DNA of 64,000 nucleotides from an uncultured bacterium (GTDB lineage Bacteria; Bacillota; Clostridia; Peptostreptococcales; Anaerovoracaceae), in the NCBI GenBank assembly GCA_905214225.1, contig CAJMLL010000004.1, positions 27,946 through 91,945 on the forward strand, given 5' to 3'. Both the position numbers and the translations under genes were made by a program. The notes beneath the pieces are model-generated. The model saw only the letters and a program-made list of their open reading frames with translations. It did not search any database and was not told where the DNA came from. Below are positions 45,784 through 55,388 of the stretch, one piece after another. Numbering within the stretch: the first letter of the stretch is position 1; the number at the start of each line of letters is the position of its first letter.

Positions 45784-47034
45784 ATGTTTGACAGAAACGG
45801 AAAGGATGACAGCAGCTACAACGTGGATAACTACACGTTTGTAAAGGAGCATTCACCGAAGGTGGGAGAGCTGATTCAGAAGGAGTATGAGCGTCAGCAG
45901 CATAATATCGAGCTGATCGCGTCAGAAAACTACTGTTCTGAGGCCATTCTGGCAGCCTGCGGAAGCTGCCTCTCCTGGAAGTACGCAGAAGGATATCCGA
46001 CCAATCGTCATTCCGGAAATGAGTCCCGTTATTATGGCGGAACCAAATATGTGGACGAGCTGGAGGAATACTGTTGTGATGAGTGGAGAAAGGTTTTCCA
46101 CACAGATTATCACGTCAATGTTCAGCCGCACAGCGGGTCACAGGCTAATTTCGCGGCATATAAGTCAGTTCTGAAGCCGGGAGACACCATTCTGGCCATG
46201 AGCCTGGACAACGGCGGCCACCTGTCTCACGGATCATCCGTCAACTTCAGCGGAAAGCTGTACAACTGTGTATTCTATGATGTTGACGAGAACGGCAGAA
46301 TCGATATGGAGGACGTGAAGAAGAAGGCGCGTCAGTACCGCCCGAATCTGATTCTCGCAGGTGCCAGCGCATATTCAAGAATCATCGATTTCAAGGCATT
46401 CTCCGAGATCGCGAAAGAGTACGGCGCATACTTCATGGTCGACATGGCACACATCGCCGGACTGATCGCTGCGGGCGAGCATCCGACTCCATTCGGCTAT
46501 GCAGACATCATCACTACGACGACGCACAAGACCCTGAGAGGACCGCGCGGCGGCATGATTTTCTGCAAAAAGGAACTGGCCAAGAAGGTAGACAGTGCTG
46601 TCTTCCCGTATGCACAGGGAGGCCCGCTGATGCACATCATCGCCGGCAAGGCCATCTGTGCGGAAGAGGCGCAGACGCCGGAGTATAAGGCGTACATCCA
46701 CCAGGTTGTGGTCAACTGCAAGGCTTTCTGCGATGAGTTCCTGAAACTGGGCTATAAGGTGGTCACAGGAGGAACGGATAATCATGTATTCCTGATTGAT
46801 CTGTCCGATCATAAGTTCAGCGGAAAGGATCTGCAGGATGCACTGGATGAGATCGGCATTACGCTGAATAAGAATGCAGTTCCGGGAGACAAGCGTCCGC
46901 CGAAGAAGACGAGCGGTGTCCGTGTCGGAACTGCGCCGATGACGACCAGAGGATTCAAGGAAGAGGATTTCCGGAAGACGGCAAGAAGAATTGATGAAGT
47001 TGTCCGCCGTCTGGATAAGGAATTCGCGGAATAA
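45784..47034 (+). CDS. glyA: Serine hydroxymethyltransferase
   Basis: PLP enzyme that interconverts serine and glycine while charging tetrahydrofolate with a one-carbon unit. From the chosen ATG it has 416 residues. Marks are IELIASENYCSEAIL at the N-terminus, EGYPTNRHSG, and the PLP lysine K249 in TTTTHKTLRGPRGG. The ATG at 45724 in the same frame lacks a ribosome binding site, while GGAGG near 45774 selects 45784. It may share a transcript with plsX 70 bases downstream. Confidence 0.97.
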   Translation: MFDRNGKDDSSYNVDNYTFVKEHSPKVGELIQKEYERQQHNIELIASENYCSEAILAACGSCLSWKYAEGYPTNRHSGNESRYYGGTKYVDELEEYCCDEWRKVFHTDYHVNVQPHSGSQANFAAYKSVLKPGDTILAMSLDNGGHLSHGSSVNFSGKLYNCVFYDVDENGRIDMEDVKKKARQYRPNLILAGASAYSRIIDFKAFSEIAKEYGAYFMVDMAHIAGLIAAGEHPTPFGYADIITTTTHKTLRGPRGGMIFCKKELAKKVDSAVFPYAQGGPLMHIIAGKAICAEEAQTPEYKAYIHQVVVNCKAFCDEFLKLGYKVVTGGTDNHVFLIDLSDHKFSGKDLQDALDEIGITLNKNAVPGDKRPPKKTSGVRVGTAPMTTRGFKEEDFRKTARRIDEVVRRLDKEFAE

Positions 47035-47058
47035 TCTGGGCGTCTGGGACGTCTGAAG

Positions 47059-47074
47059 CCGCCGTATACGGCGG
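47059..47074. repeat. 16-base palindrome between glyA and plsX
   Basis: CCGCCGTATACGGCGG, a perfect palindrome without a T tract. It may be an intercistronic hairpin. Confidence 0.5.
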
Positions 47075-47105
47075 AATACAGAAAATGTAAAGGAAGATCG
47101 CATAT

Positions 47106-48146
47106 ATGAGGATAATTTTAGATGGAATGGGCGGCGACCACGCGCCGGACGCTGTTGTTGAGGGCGCGGTGCAGGCTGTCGGCATGCTGAAGGAAAGTGA
47201 TGAAATCTGCATCACCGGTCCGGAGGCGCTGATTCGGGAGAAGCTCAGAAAATACGGATACCGCGGACGCAGAATTACCATCTGCGACGCGAAAGAGGTC
47301 ATCACCAATGAAGAGGCGCCGGTTATGGCCGTGCGCAGGAAGAAAGACTCTTCCATTGTGAAGGGCCTGAATCTGGTAAAAAACGGAGAAGGCGATGTGT
47401 TCATTTCTGCCGGAAGTACAGGCGCACTTCTTGCCGGGGGACTGTTTATCCTGGGAAGAGTGAAGGGCATTGACCGGCCGACACTGGCAACCGTCTATCC
47501 GGTTCTGAGCAGCAGCCAGCCGTCACTTCTGACTGACGCCGGAGCGAATGCAGAGTGCAAACCGCGGAATCTGTTTGAATTCGGCGTTATGGGAAGCATT
47601 TATATGGAAAAGGTCATGAAACGCCACAATCCGACTGTCGGCCTGGTAAATTTAGGCACAGAAAAGGAAAAAGGCACACCGCTGACCAAGGAAGCCCATG
47701 AAATGCTGGCTCACAGCGATCTGAATTTTATCGGAAATATTGAAACAAGAGAACTGCAGAATGCTGTCTGTGACGTTATCGTTACGGACGGATTTACCGG
47801 AAACGCATGCATCAAGCTGACAGAGGGTCTCGGTCTTACGATCCTGCAGATGGCAAAGAATATGTTCATGAGCAGTCCCAAGACCAAGCTGGCGGCGCTG
47901 ATGATGAAGGATCAGCTGTCCGGACTGAAGAAGCAGCTGGACTATAAGGAATACGGCGGTGCGCCGATTCTAGGTCTGAAGAAGGCGCTGCTGAAGATGC
48001 ACGGTTCTTCTGACGCTCTGGCCGTACGCCAGACCATTCTGAAGGCTGTGCCGTATGTCGAGGAAGGCGTGGTGGAAACCATCGCAGAGGCTCTCGGCAG
48101 CCGTGCGGAAGCAATCCGGGAAGAAGAACAGAAAGTAAGGCAGTAA
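47106..48146 (+). CDS. plsX: Phosphate acyltransferase PlsX
   Basis: PlsX makes acyl-phosphate from acyl-ACP, the first step of phospholipid synthesis in Firmicutes; PlsY (encoded further down) uses it. It has 346 residues. Marks are ILDGMGGDHAP at the N-terminus, SAGSTGALLAGG, and GFTGNACIKLTEG. AAAGGAAG precedes the ATG. In many Firmicutes acpP sits between plsX and rnc; here rnc follows directly. Confidence 0.95.
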   Translation: MRIILDGMGGDHAPDAVVEGAVQAVGMLKESDEICITGPEALIREKLRKYGYRGRRITICDAKEVITNEEAPVMAVRRKKDSSIVKGLNLVKNGEGDVFISAGSTGALLAGGLFILGRVKGIDRPTLATVYPVLSSSQPSLLTDAGANAECKPRNLFEFGVMGSIYMEKVMKRHNPTVGLVNLGTEKEKGTPLTKEAHEMLAHSDLNFIGNIETRELQNAVCDVIVTDGFTGNACIKLTEGLGLTILQMAKNMFMSSPKTKLAALMMKDQLSGLKKQLDYKEYGGAPILGLKKALLKMHGSSDALAVRQTILKAVPYVEEGVVETIAEALGSRAEAIREEEQKVRQ

Positions 48147-48153
48147 GGACAGA

Positions 48154-48175
48154 CCGGCCGGCATCTGCCGGCCGG
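48154..48175 (+). repeat. GC-rich hairpin between plsX and rnc
   Basis: CCGGCCGGCA/TGCCGGCCGG (48154-48163 with 48166-48175), followed by AATTCTGTTTTA. It could terminate weakly or mark an RNase III processing site; either is inference. Confidence 0.55.
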
Positions 48176-48201
48176 AATTCTGTTTTAACGGGAGGCAGAA
48201 A

Positions 48202-48903
48202 TTGAACGAGCAGGAATTTGAAGAGATACTGCAGTATCAGTATCATGACATCCGGCTGCTGAAACGCGCGCTGACGCACAGCTCCTGGTGCAAGGAGCAT
48301 CACCGTCCTCCGATGGAGTGCAACGAGCGGCTGGAATTTTTAGGCGATGCCTTTTTGGATGCCATAATCGGGACCGAGCTGTTTACCAGGCTCGATCATT
48401 CGAATGAAGGAAAACTGACAAAACTCAGAGCCCTGGTGGTATGCGAAAAAGCACTGGCAGAAGTGGGCAGAAAACTGAATATCGGAGAATACCTGTATCT
48501 GGGACATGGCGAGGAGATGACCGGTGGAAGAACGCGGGAATCGATTATCGCGGATGCTGTGGAAGCGGTCATTGCATCGGTGTTTTTAGACAGTGATTAC
48601 GAGCATGTCCGGGATTTCGTCCTTCGGGAATTCCGTCCGCTGGTTGATCTGGCGCTGGAGGGAAAACTGTATTCAGACTATAAGACGCAGGTGCAGGAAA
48701 TTCTTCAGAAAAACGGAACCGAGCCGGAGATCCGGTATGTTCTGGACCGGGAGACCGGGCCGGATCACGATAAGACGTTCTATGTCCACATGCTCTGCAA
48801 CGGACAGAAAATGGGGTCCGGAAGCGGAAAAAGCAAGAAGGAAGCGGAGCAGAACGCCGCGAAGGCGTCTCTTGAGGAGGGTTACGTAGAAAATGTACTT
48901 TAA
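48202..48903 (+). CDS. rnc: Ribonuclease III
   Basis: RNase III cleaves double-stranded RNA in rRNA processing. It has 233 residues. The signature NERLEFLGDA is at 41-50, with the metal-binding Glu and Asp; the second acidic cluster is near DAVEAVIASVFLD. The C-terminal double-stranded RNA-binding domain (about 156-228) includes GSGKSKKEAEQNAAKASL. It starts on TTG 48202, with GGGAGG upstream. The end overlaps the smc start by 11 bases, as in many Firmicutes. Confidence 0.96.
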   Translation: MNEQEFEEILQYQYHDIRLLKRALTHSSWCKEHHRPPMECNERLEFLGDAFLDAIIGTELFTRLDHSNEGKLTKLRALVVCEKALAEVGRKLNIGEYLYLGHGEEMTGGRTRESIIADAVEAVIASVFLDSDYEHVRDFVLREFRPLVDLALEGKLYSDYKTQVQEILQKNGTEPEIRYVLDRETGPDHDKTFYVHMLCNGQKMGSGSGKSKKEAEQNAAKASLEEGYVENVL

Positions 48904-51900
48904 GAGATTGGAAATTCACGGATTTAAATCTTTTGCTGAACCGTCCGTGATTGATTTTAATGAGGGCATTACAGCAATTGTCGGCCCGAATGGAAGCGGA
49001 AAGAGCAATATCAGCGACGCGATCCGCTGGGTTCTGGGCGAACAGAGCGCCAAGGAGCTCCGCGGCGGAAAGATGGAGGAAGTCATCTTCAACGGAACGG
49101 AAAACCGCCGTGCCAAGGGAATGGCTGAGGTTACGCTGGTAATCGACAACACCGATCAGTCGCTGAATATTGATTACAATGAGGTGGCGATCACCCGCCG
49201 GATGTTCCGGAGCGGTGAGAGCGAATATCTGATCAACAACCATGGCTGCCGTCTGAAGGATATTCGGAATCTTTTTGTGGATACCGGAATCGGGGTAGAC
49301 GGATATTCGATCATAGGCCAGGGGAAAATTGCAGATATCATCAGTGACAAGCCGGCCAGCAGACGAAAGATTTTTGAGGAGTCTGCTGGAATCGTCGCGT
49401 ATAAGAACCGGAAGGCTGAGGCGGAAAAGAAGCTGGAAGAGACAAAAATCAACCTGGACAGAATCGACGACATCGTTCAGGAGCTGGAAGGAAGAATCAC
49501 AGGACTCCGCACGGAAAGCCAGAAGGCAAAACAGTATCTGGAACTGAAGAAGCAGTACAGAGAACTGTCGGTGAACATCATTCTGAAAAACATCAAGGAT
49601 GATATGGAACATGCCGAGCAGTATAAGACGGAGTCTTCCGATCTTGCCGGAAAGATCAACTTTACAGAGGATAATCTGAAGAAGGTCAATACAGACGCGC
49701 TGGCTCTGGAAAATAAGGAAGCAAGACTGATCCGTCAGGAAGAAGATGCGCATAAAAAAATCCCGGAGATTGTTGAATCCATTGGAAATTTTGAGCGGGA
49801 ACGCCAGCTGAGACAGGAACGTCAGCAGAATATGGAAAAGGAAGAGTCCCGTATTCAGGACGAACTGAGTTCCGTGACCCGCCGTGTAGATGAGAAAAGG
49901 ATCGAGGTTGAGGAGAGCCGCGGAAAGATCGCGGAACTGAATGCCAGAACACGAATGGCATCCAATACCCTGGAAGAAAAGAAAAATGCCTTTGAGCAGC
50001 TCGGAAGAAAGCGCAGAAGAGGAGCCAGCGTTAAGGATCTGACCAGTCAGCTTTATGATCTGCACAGCACAGCGGCTTCCAAGAAAAGTGAATCCAAGAG
50101 TGTAGAAAGCTATAAATCAACGCTGGAAAAGAGAAAGCGCCAGCTGAACAGTGATTCTGAAGCCATGCTTCATACGAAACAGATGTATGAAAACAAGCAG
50201 AAGGAGATCGAAACCAGCGAACGTTACGCGCAGAATGAAAAACAGCGTCTGGAGAAAGAACTGAGTGAAGCAGAAAAACAGCGGCTCAGCCTGCAGCAGC
50301 AGCGAAGTGATCTGGAATCCCAGCTCAGCCGTCTGCAGATCCGCATCAGCGAGATGACCTCCCGGCAGAAAACCATTGAAGAAATGGAACACAGCTATGA
50401 AGGCTACAATTATGCGGTAAGATACATCATGCAGTCCGGCCTCATCGGCGTAGAAGGCGTTGCCGGAGATATGATCGACGTTCCGGACGGAATGGAGACG
50501 GCCATTGAAACCGCTCTTGGAGCAGCAAAGCAGAATATCATCATCCGGGATGAAGAATGTGCCAAACGTGCCGTCAATGTGCTGAAACATAATAAGGCGG
50601 GTCGTCTGACCTTCCTTCCGGTCAGCAGCATTGAAGGAAAGAATGCACAGGTCCCGGAAAGAATCGCCCAGGATGCAGGATTTATGGGACTCGCTGTCGA
50701 CCTCGTTAAATTCAGAGAGCGTTACCGCAGCATTTTCCGCTATCTGCTGGGAAGAGTTGCCGTCGTTGACAATCTGGATGCCGCAATCCGACTGTCTAAG
50801 ATCAGGGGAACGGGTCTCCGCTACGTCACGCTGGACGGAGAAGTCATTAATGCGGGCGGAGCGATTACAGGCGGAGTATACCGCAGAAAGACCGCGAACG
50901 TTGTCGGAAGGAAAAATGAGATTGCCCGTCTCCAGAATGACATCGAGCAGTCTCAGGATGAAATGAACCGTCAGCGCAACAGCAGTGAGTCAGCGGAACA
51001 TGCTCTGAAATCCATTGAAAAGCAGATTCACCAGATCAGAGAGGAGCAGAGAGAAAACGACATCCGTCTGACTGCCGTCGCACCTCGTCTGAAATCGATC
51101 CGCGATGAAATCCGGAAGGCGGAAGAGCAGATTAAGAAGAACGATCTGGAAGTGGAAAACGCAGATAAGGAACTCCGTGAATCCGATGAAATGGCCAGAA
51201 ATCTGCTTAATGAGAGCAAGGATGCAGAGCAGCAGATCGTTCAGCTTGAGCATGAACTGGAGAAGGTTAAGGAAGAAGAAGCAGAGATGCAGACTGCGCT
51301 GCAGCAGGCCAGAGAAGAAGTCTCCCAGCAGCGTATAGAATATGACCGCTGGAATGCAAAGCTGGAATCAGAGAAATCCATTGCTTCTCACGGTGAGAAG
51401 GAACTGAATGAACTGATCCGCCAGCAGCAGGAGAAAGAATCACAGGCGGATAAACTGGCAAGAGAAAAGAGCCACATGTCCTATGGAACGGCAGATGATG
51501 ATGCCGTCCTGATCCGTCTGCAGCAGGAGAAGCAGACTGCAGAAGAGCTGATTTCCCAGAGCAGAGACGAAAGAAAGGAACTTTCCAGACAGAAGGACAG
51601 TCTGGAAGAGCAGAAAAACCAGCTGAGAAAAGAATCTGCAGCTTACCGCGATGAGAAATATCAGCTGGAAATCAAGGCTGCAAAGAACGAGACGCAGCTT
51701 GAGCATCTGAAAGACCGTCTCTTCAATGACTTTGAGCTTTCCTACGCGCAGGCTCTGGATATGAAGTGGGACGGATTCGTATTAAGCGGCGCAGTGAAGA
51801 TGAGCAACGAACTGAAGGACGACATCCGGAAACTCGGTGAAGTCAATGTCGGCGCGATTGATGAATATGAAAAAGTCAGTGAACGCTATAAATTCCTGTC

Positions 51901-52450
51901 CGACCAGCAGAGCGATGTCCAGAATGCTGCTTCTGAGCTGGAAATGATCATTGAAGACATGGATCATAAGATCATCCACCAGTTTACGACAACCTTCCAG
52001 GCAATCCGGAAGAATTTCACACGAATCTTCAAGGAGCTGTTCGGCGGCGGAGATGCGGAACTGATCCTGGAAGACGAGAAGCATCCGATGGAATCCGGCA
52101 TTCAGATTATTTCCAGACCTCCTGGAAAGAAGCTGCAGAATATCAACCTCCTGTCCGGAGGAGAAAAGACGATGACAGCACTTGCACTGATGTTTGCGGT
52201 GCTCTGTGTCAAGCCGACCCCGTTCTGCATTCTGGATGAGGTTGAGGCAGCGCTGGACGAGGCTAATATTGCAAGATTTGCCGAGTATCTGAAGAACTTC
52301 CATCAGACGCAGTTCGCTCTGATCACTCATCAGAAAGCGACCATGGAGCATGCAGATTCGCTGTACGGAGTAACCATGGCTGAGGAAGGTGTTTCCAAGG
52401 TCATCAGCCTGAAGCTCGGAGAATATGATCCGGATGACTTTACAGAATAA
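48893..52450 (+). CDS. smc: Chromosome partition protein SMC
   Basis: Condensin ATPase that loads with ScpAB and organises the chromosome. It has 1185 residues, the usual length. The Walker A GPNGSGKS is at 31-38, a long coiled coil extends to a hinge around 510-670 (with GAITGGVYRRKTA), a second coiled coil follows, then the ABC signature LLSGGEKTM near 1087 and Walker B FCILDEVEAALDEAN near 1110. It begins inside rnc and is followed after 21 bases by ftsY, the standard rnc-smc-ftsY order. Confidence 0.98.
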   Translation: MYFKRLEIHGFKSFAEPSVIDFNEGITAIVGPNGSGKSNISDAIRWVLGEQSAKELRGGKMEEVIFNGTENRRAKGMAEVTLVIDNTDQSLNIDYNEVAITRRMFRSGESEYLINNHGCRLKDIRNLFVDTGIGVDGYSIIGQGKIADIISDKPASRRKIFEESAGIVAYKNRKAEAEKKLEETKINLDRIDDIVQELEGRITGLRTESQKAKQYLELKKQYRELSVNIILKNIKDDMEHAEQYKTESSDLAGKINFTEDNLKKVNTDALALENKEARLIRQEEDAHKKIPEIVESIGNFERERQLRQERQQNMEKEESRIQDELSSVTRRVDEKRIEVEESRGKIAELNARTRMASNTLEEKKNAFEQLGRKRRRGASVKDLTSQLYDLHSTAASKKSESKSVESYKSTLEKRKRQLNSDSEAMLHTKQMYENKQKEIETSERYAQNEKQRLEKELSEAEKQRLSLQQQRSDLESQLSRLQIRISEMTSRQKTIEEMEHSYEGYNYAVRYIMQSGLIGVEGVAGDMIDVPDGMETAIETALGAAKQNIIIRDEECAKRAVNVLKHNKAGRLTFLPVSSIEGKNAQVPERIAQDAGFMGLAVDLVKFRERYRSIFRYLLGRVAVVDNLDAAIRLSKIRGTGLRYVTLDGEVINAGGAITGGVYRRKTANVVGRKNEIARLQNDIEQSQDEMNRQRNSSESAEHALKSIEKQIHQIREEQRENDIRLTAVAPRLKSIRDEIRKAEEQIKKNDLEVENADKELRESDEMARNLLNESKDAEQQIVQLEHELEKVKEEEAEMQTALQQAREEVSQQRIEYDRWNAKLESEKSIASHGEKELNELIRQQQEKESQADKLAREKSHMSYGTADDDAVLIRLQQEKQTAEELISQSRDERKELSRQKDSLEEQKNQLRKESAAYRDEKYQLEIKAAKNETQLEHLKDRLFNDFELSYAQALDMKWDGFVLSGAVKMSNELKDDIRKLGEVNVGAIDEYEKVSERYKFLSDQQSDVQNAASELEMIIEDMDHKIIHQFTTTFQAIRKNFTRIFKELFGGGDAELILEDEKHPMESGIQIISRPPGKKLQNINLLSGGEKTMTALALMFAVLCVKPTPFCILDEVEAALDEANIARFAEYLKNFHQTQFALITHQKATMEHADSLYGVTMAEEGVSKVISLKLGEYDPDDFTE

Positions 52451-52471
52451 AAGGAGGGACAGGCAGAAGAT

Positions 52472-53371
52472 ATGGCAGTATTAAAGAAGAAAAAAGGATT
52501 TTTCGGCAGGATGGCAGAGCGTATCGGCGATGTCATCATGGCGCATAATACCGTCGATGAGGATATGATGGATGAACTGGAAGAAGTTCTGATTACATCC
52601 GATATCGGTATGGAAACGACAGAAAAGATCATGGATGATCTCCGTGATCATATTAAGAAAGACTATATTCAGGCACCAGAGCGGGTAAAGAAAAAGCTGA
52701 CGGAAATTATTGCTGGTCTCATGGATAAGGGCGACCGGCTGAAACTGAGCAGCAATTATCCGCTGGTCATCATGATGATCGGAATTAACGGCGGCGGAAA
52801 GACAACCACCATCGCCAAACTTGGAAACCGCCTGAAACAGGAAGGAAAGACGGTTATGTTCGCCGCGGCGGATACCTTCCGCGCAGCGGCAGCAGAGCAG
52901 CTGACCATCTGGGGAGACCGGATCGGAATCAACACGGTTCATCATGAAGAAGGCGCGGATCCGAGCGCCGTTCTGTTTGACGCGATTCAGTCTGCGAAAG
53001 CAAAAAATATCGATGTTCTGATCTGTGACACAGCAGGACGTCTGCAGAATAAGAAGAACCTCATGATCGAGCTGGAAAAAATGAACAAGGTCATTGATAA
53101 GGAATACCCGGAAGCATCACGTGAGACCCTTCTCATCGTGGACGCAACAAACGGAAAGAATGCGGTTTCGCAGACCCAGGAGTTCAACGAGGCTGCTCCG
53201 CTGACCGGAATTGTCATTACCAAACTGGATGGAACGGCAAAGGGCGGAATTGCTATCACGATTGCCGATGAGTTCGATATGCCGATCAAGTATATCGGCG
53301 TCGGCGAGGGCATTGACGACTTGGAACAGTTCGATCCGCTGGAATTTGCAAGGGGGATTTTCGATGAGTAA
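52472..53371 (+). CDS. ftsY: Signal recognition particle receptor FtsY
   Basis: GTPase receptor that docks SRP-ribosome complexes at the membrane. It has 299 residues, with a short N-terminus instead of the long acidic A domain of E. coli. The NG domain is clear: the P-loop GINGGGKTTT at 104-113, DTFRAAAAEQL, DTAGRLQ, and TKLDGTAKGG. The ATG has AAAGGAGG upstream. The stop codon overlaps the start of der by eight bases. Confidence 0.96.
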   Translation: MAVLKKKKGFFGRMAERIGDVIMAHNTVDEDMMDELEEVLITSDIGMETTEKIMDDLRDHIKKDYIQAPERVKKKLTEIIAGLMDKGDRLKLSSNYPLVIMMIGINGGGKTTTIAKLGNRLKQEGKTVMFAAADTFRAAAAEQLTIWGDRIGINTVHHEEGADPSAVLFDAIQSAKAKNIDVLICDTAGRLQNKKNLMIELEKMNKVIDKEYPEASRETLLIVDATNGKNAVSQTQEFNEAAPLTGIVITKLDGTAKGGIAITIADEFDMPIKYIGVGEGIDDLEQFDPLEFARGIFDE

Positions 53372-54689
53372 ACCGATTGTTGCCGTCGTCGGACGGCCGA
53401 ATGTGGGAAAATCTACGTTTTTCAACATGCTTGTCGGCCAGAGAGTGTCCATTGTGGAAGATACCCCGGGTGTGACAAGAGACCGCATTTATGCGGAAGC
53501 CGAATGGAACGGAAAAAGCTTTGGCCTGATTGATACCGGAGGTATTGAGCCTTCCAGCAAGGATATCATCCTTTCCCAGATGCGGGAGCAGGCGCAGATT
53601 GCCATGGATATGGCAGACGTCATCGTCTTCATGGTTGATGGAAGAGAAGGCCTGACCGCGGCAGATGAAGAGGTTGCGCAGATGCTGCGCAGAACCGGAA
53701 AGAAAGTGATTCTGCTGGTGAATAAGATTGATAATCCATCTAAAATTCCGGATTCATTCTATGATTTCTATACGCTTGGAATCGGAGAGCCGATTCCGAT
53801 CTCTTCATCCAACAAGCTGAATGTCGGTGATGTGCTGGATGAGATCGTGAACAGCTTCCCGGATGACGCAGGGATGGACGAAGAAGACAGGATTGGCGTT
53901 GCCGTCATCGGAAAACCGAATGTCGGAAAGTCTTCCCTGATCAACGCGCTGATTCAGGACAACCGTGTGATCGTAAGCCCGATTGCCGGAACCACCAGAG
54001 ATTCCGTCGATACCCCGTTTACCTGGAACGGCGATAAGTACAACCTGATCGATACTGCCGGAATCCGCAGAAAATCAAAGGTGTATGATTATGTGGAGAA
54101 GTACAGCGTTATCCGTGCCATTGCGGCAGTTGAACGTGCCGATGTCTGCATTGTCATGATGAACGCAAAGGATGGCGTAACTGAGCAGGATAAGAAGATC
54201 GCGGGTCTTGCTCATGAAGCCGGAAAGGGAATCGTTCTGGTGGTCAATAAATGGGATCTGATTGAAAAAGAAACGAACACTATGCGCGATTTTGTCAGGA
54301 CAGTAGAATCTGAACTGCAGTTCTGCAGCTATGCGCCGATTATCTTTACCTCGGTGACGGAAAAACTCCGTCTGAACGATGTTATGGCCATGGCCCATGC
54401 GGTAGCGCAGAACCGTGCGCAGCGCGTTCCGACCGGACAGCTGAACAGTCTGATTGCCGATGCCGTCATGATGAAGCCGACCCCTTCGGATAAGGGAAAG
54501 CATCTGAAGATTTACTACGGCGCACAGGTCGGCGTCAAACCACCGCTGTTCATGTTCCAGATCAACAGCCGGAAGCTGGTGCATTTTTCCTATAACCGTT
54601 ATCTGGAAAACCGCATCCGCGAGACCTTCGGCTTTGAAGGAACCTCCATTAAATTTATTTTCCGTGAAAAGAGAGAAAAGGATCAGTAG
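53364..54689 (+). CDS. der: GTPase Der (EngA)
   Basis: Essential GTPase of 50S ribosome assembly with two G domains in tandem. From the chosen start it has 441 residues. The first P-loop GRPNVGKST begins at residue 10, and the second GKPNVGKSS at about 182; each has its own DTAG/DTGG and NKxD (NKID, NKWD) motifs. A KH-like domain closes the protein. An earlier in-frame start would lie inside ftsY and is rejected; the ATG overlapping the ftsY stop codon fits the family N-terminus. Confidence 0.96.
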   Translation: MSKPIVAVVGRPNVGKSTFFNMLVGQRVSIVEDTPGVTRDRIYAEAEWNGKSFGLIDTGGIEPSSKDIILSQMREQAQIAMDMADVIVFMVDGREGLTAADEEVAQMLRRTGKKVILLVNKIDNPSKIPDSFYDFYTLGIGEPIPISSSNKLNVGDVLDEIVNSFPDDAGMDEEDRIGVAVIGKPNVGKSSLINALIQDNRVIVSPIAGTTRDSVDTPFTWNGDKYNLIDTAGIRRKSKVYDYVEKYSVIRAIAAVERADVCIVMMNAKDGVTEQDKKIAGLAHEAGKGIVLVVNKWDLIEKETNTMRDFVRTVESELQFCSYAPIIFTSVTEKLRLNDVMAMAHAVAQNRAQRVPTGQLNSLIADAVMMKPTPSDKGKHLKIYYGAQVGVKPPLFMFQINSRKLVHFSYNRYLENRIRETFGFEGTSIKFIFREKREKDQ

Positions 54690-54691
54690 AA

Positions 54692-55333
54692 ATGAGCAGT
54701 CATGAACTTCTTATGATCATCATATCCGCTGTGATCGCGTACATGCTGGGAAGTATTTCTCCGTCTACGCTGATTGCCAGAAAGCATGGAATCAACATTA
54801 AAAAGGCCGGAAGCGGAAATGCCGGAACGACCAACACACTCCGCGTACTCGGGGCGAAGGCCGCGCTGGCAACTCTTGTGATTGATATCGGAAAAGGAAT
54901 TGCAGCCGTCGGAGTCGGATATCTTCTCGCCGGACGTATCGGCGCCATGGTCAGTGCTCCTGCGGCATTTATCGGCCACTGCTGGCCGGTCTATTATAAG
55001 TTCAGAGGAGGAAAGGGTGTCGCCGTTGCCTTCGGTGTTCTGGTGGCCCTGAATCCGAAAATCGGATTCGCCCTCTTGCTGATTTGTGTTTTGGCCGTCC
55101 TCGTGACCAGAAGAGTAAGCTTCGGTTCGATCATTGCAGCCATTGCCTGCCCGATCCTCTGCTGGTTCCTGATGAAGGATTTCTTCTACATCGGCCTGGT
55201 CATGGGCATTCTGGTCCTGTTTAACCACAGAAGCAACATCATGCGGCTGATCCGCCATGAAGAGGATCCGGTAAGCATCAGCTGGTTTAAGAAGAAAACA
55301 GGCGGAAACGACGGCAGCGGAAATGAAAAATAA
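54692..55333 (+). CDS. plsY: Glycerol-3-phosphate acyltransferase PlsY
   Basis: Membrane enzyme that moves the acyl group from acyl-phosphate (made by PlsX) to glycerol 3-phosphate. It has 213 residues. Marks are YMLGSISPSTLIARK, GSGNAGTTNTLRVLG and the FRGGKGVAVAFGVL loop. It begins 2 bases after the der stop codon. Its C-terminus ends in a polar tail. gpsA, which makes its glycerol-3-phosphate substrate, follows directly. Confidence 0.95.
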   Translation: MSSHELLMIIISAVIAYMLGSISPSTLIARKHGINIKKAGSGNAGTTNTLRVLGAKAALATLVIDIGKGIAAVGVGYLLAGRIGAMVSAPAAFIGHCWPVYYKFRGGKGVAVAFGVLVALNPKIGFALLLICVLAVLVTRRVSFGSIIAAIACPILCWFLMKDFFYIGLVMGILVLFNHRSNIMRLIRHEEDPVSISWFKKKTGGNDGSGNEK

Positions 55334-55388
55334 GGGCGAAAGCCTGAGCAGTATACAGCAGGAAAGAAAGATAAAAGGAGAGGGTATC

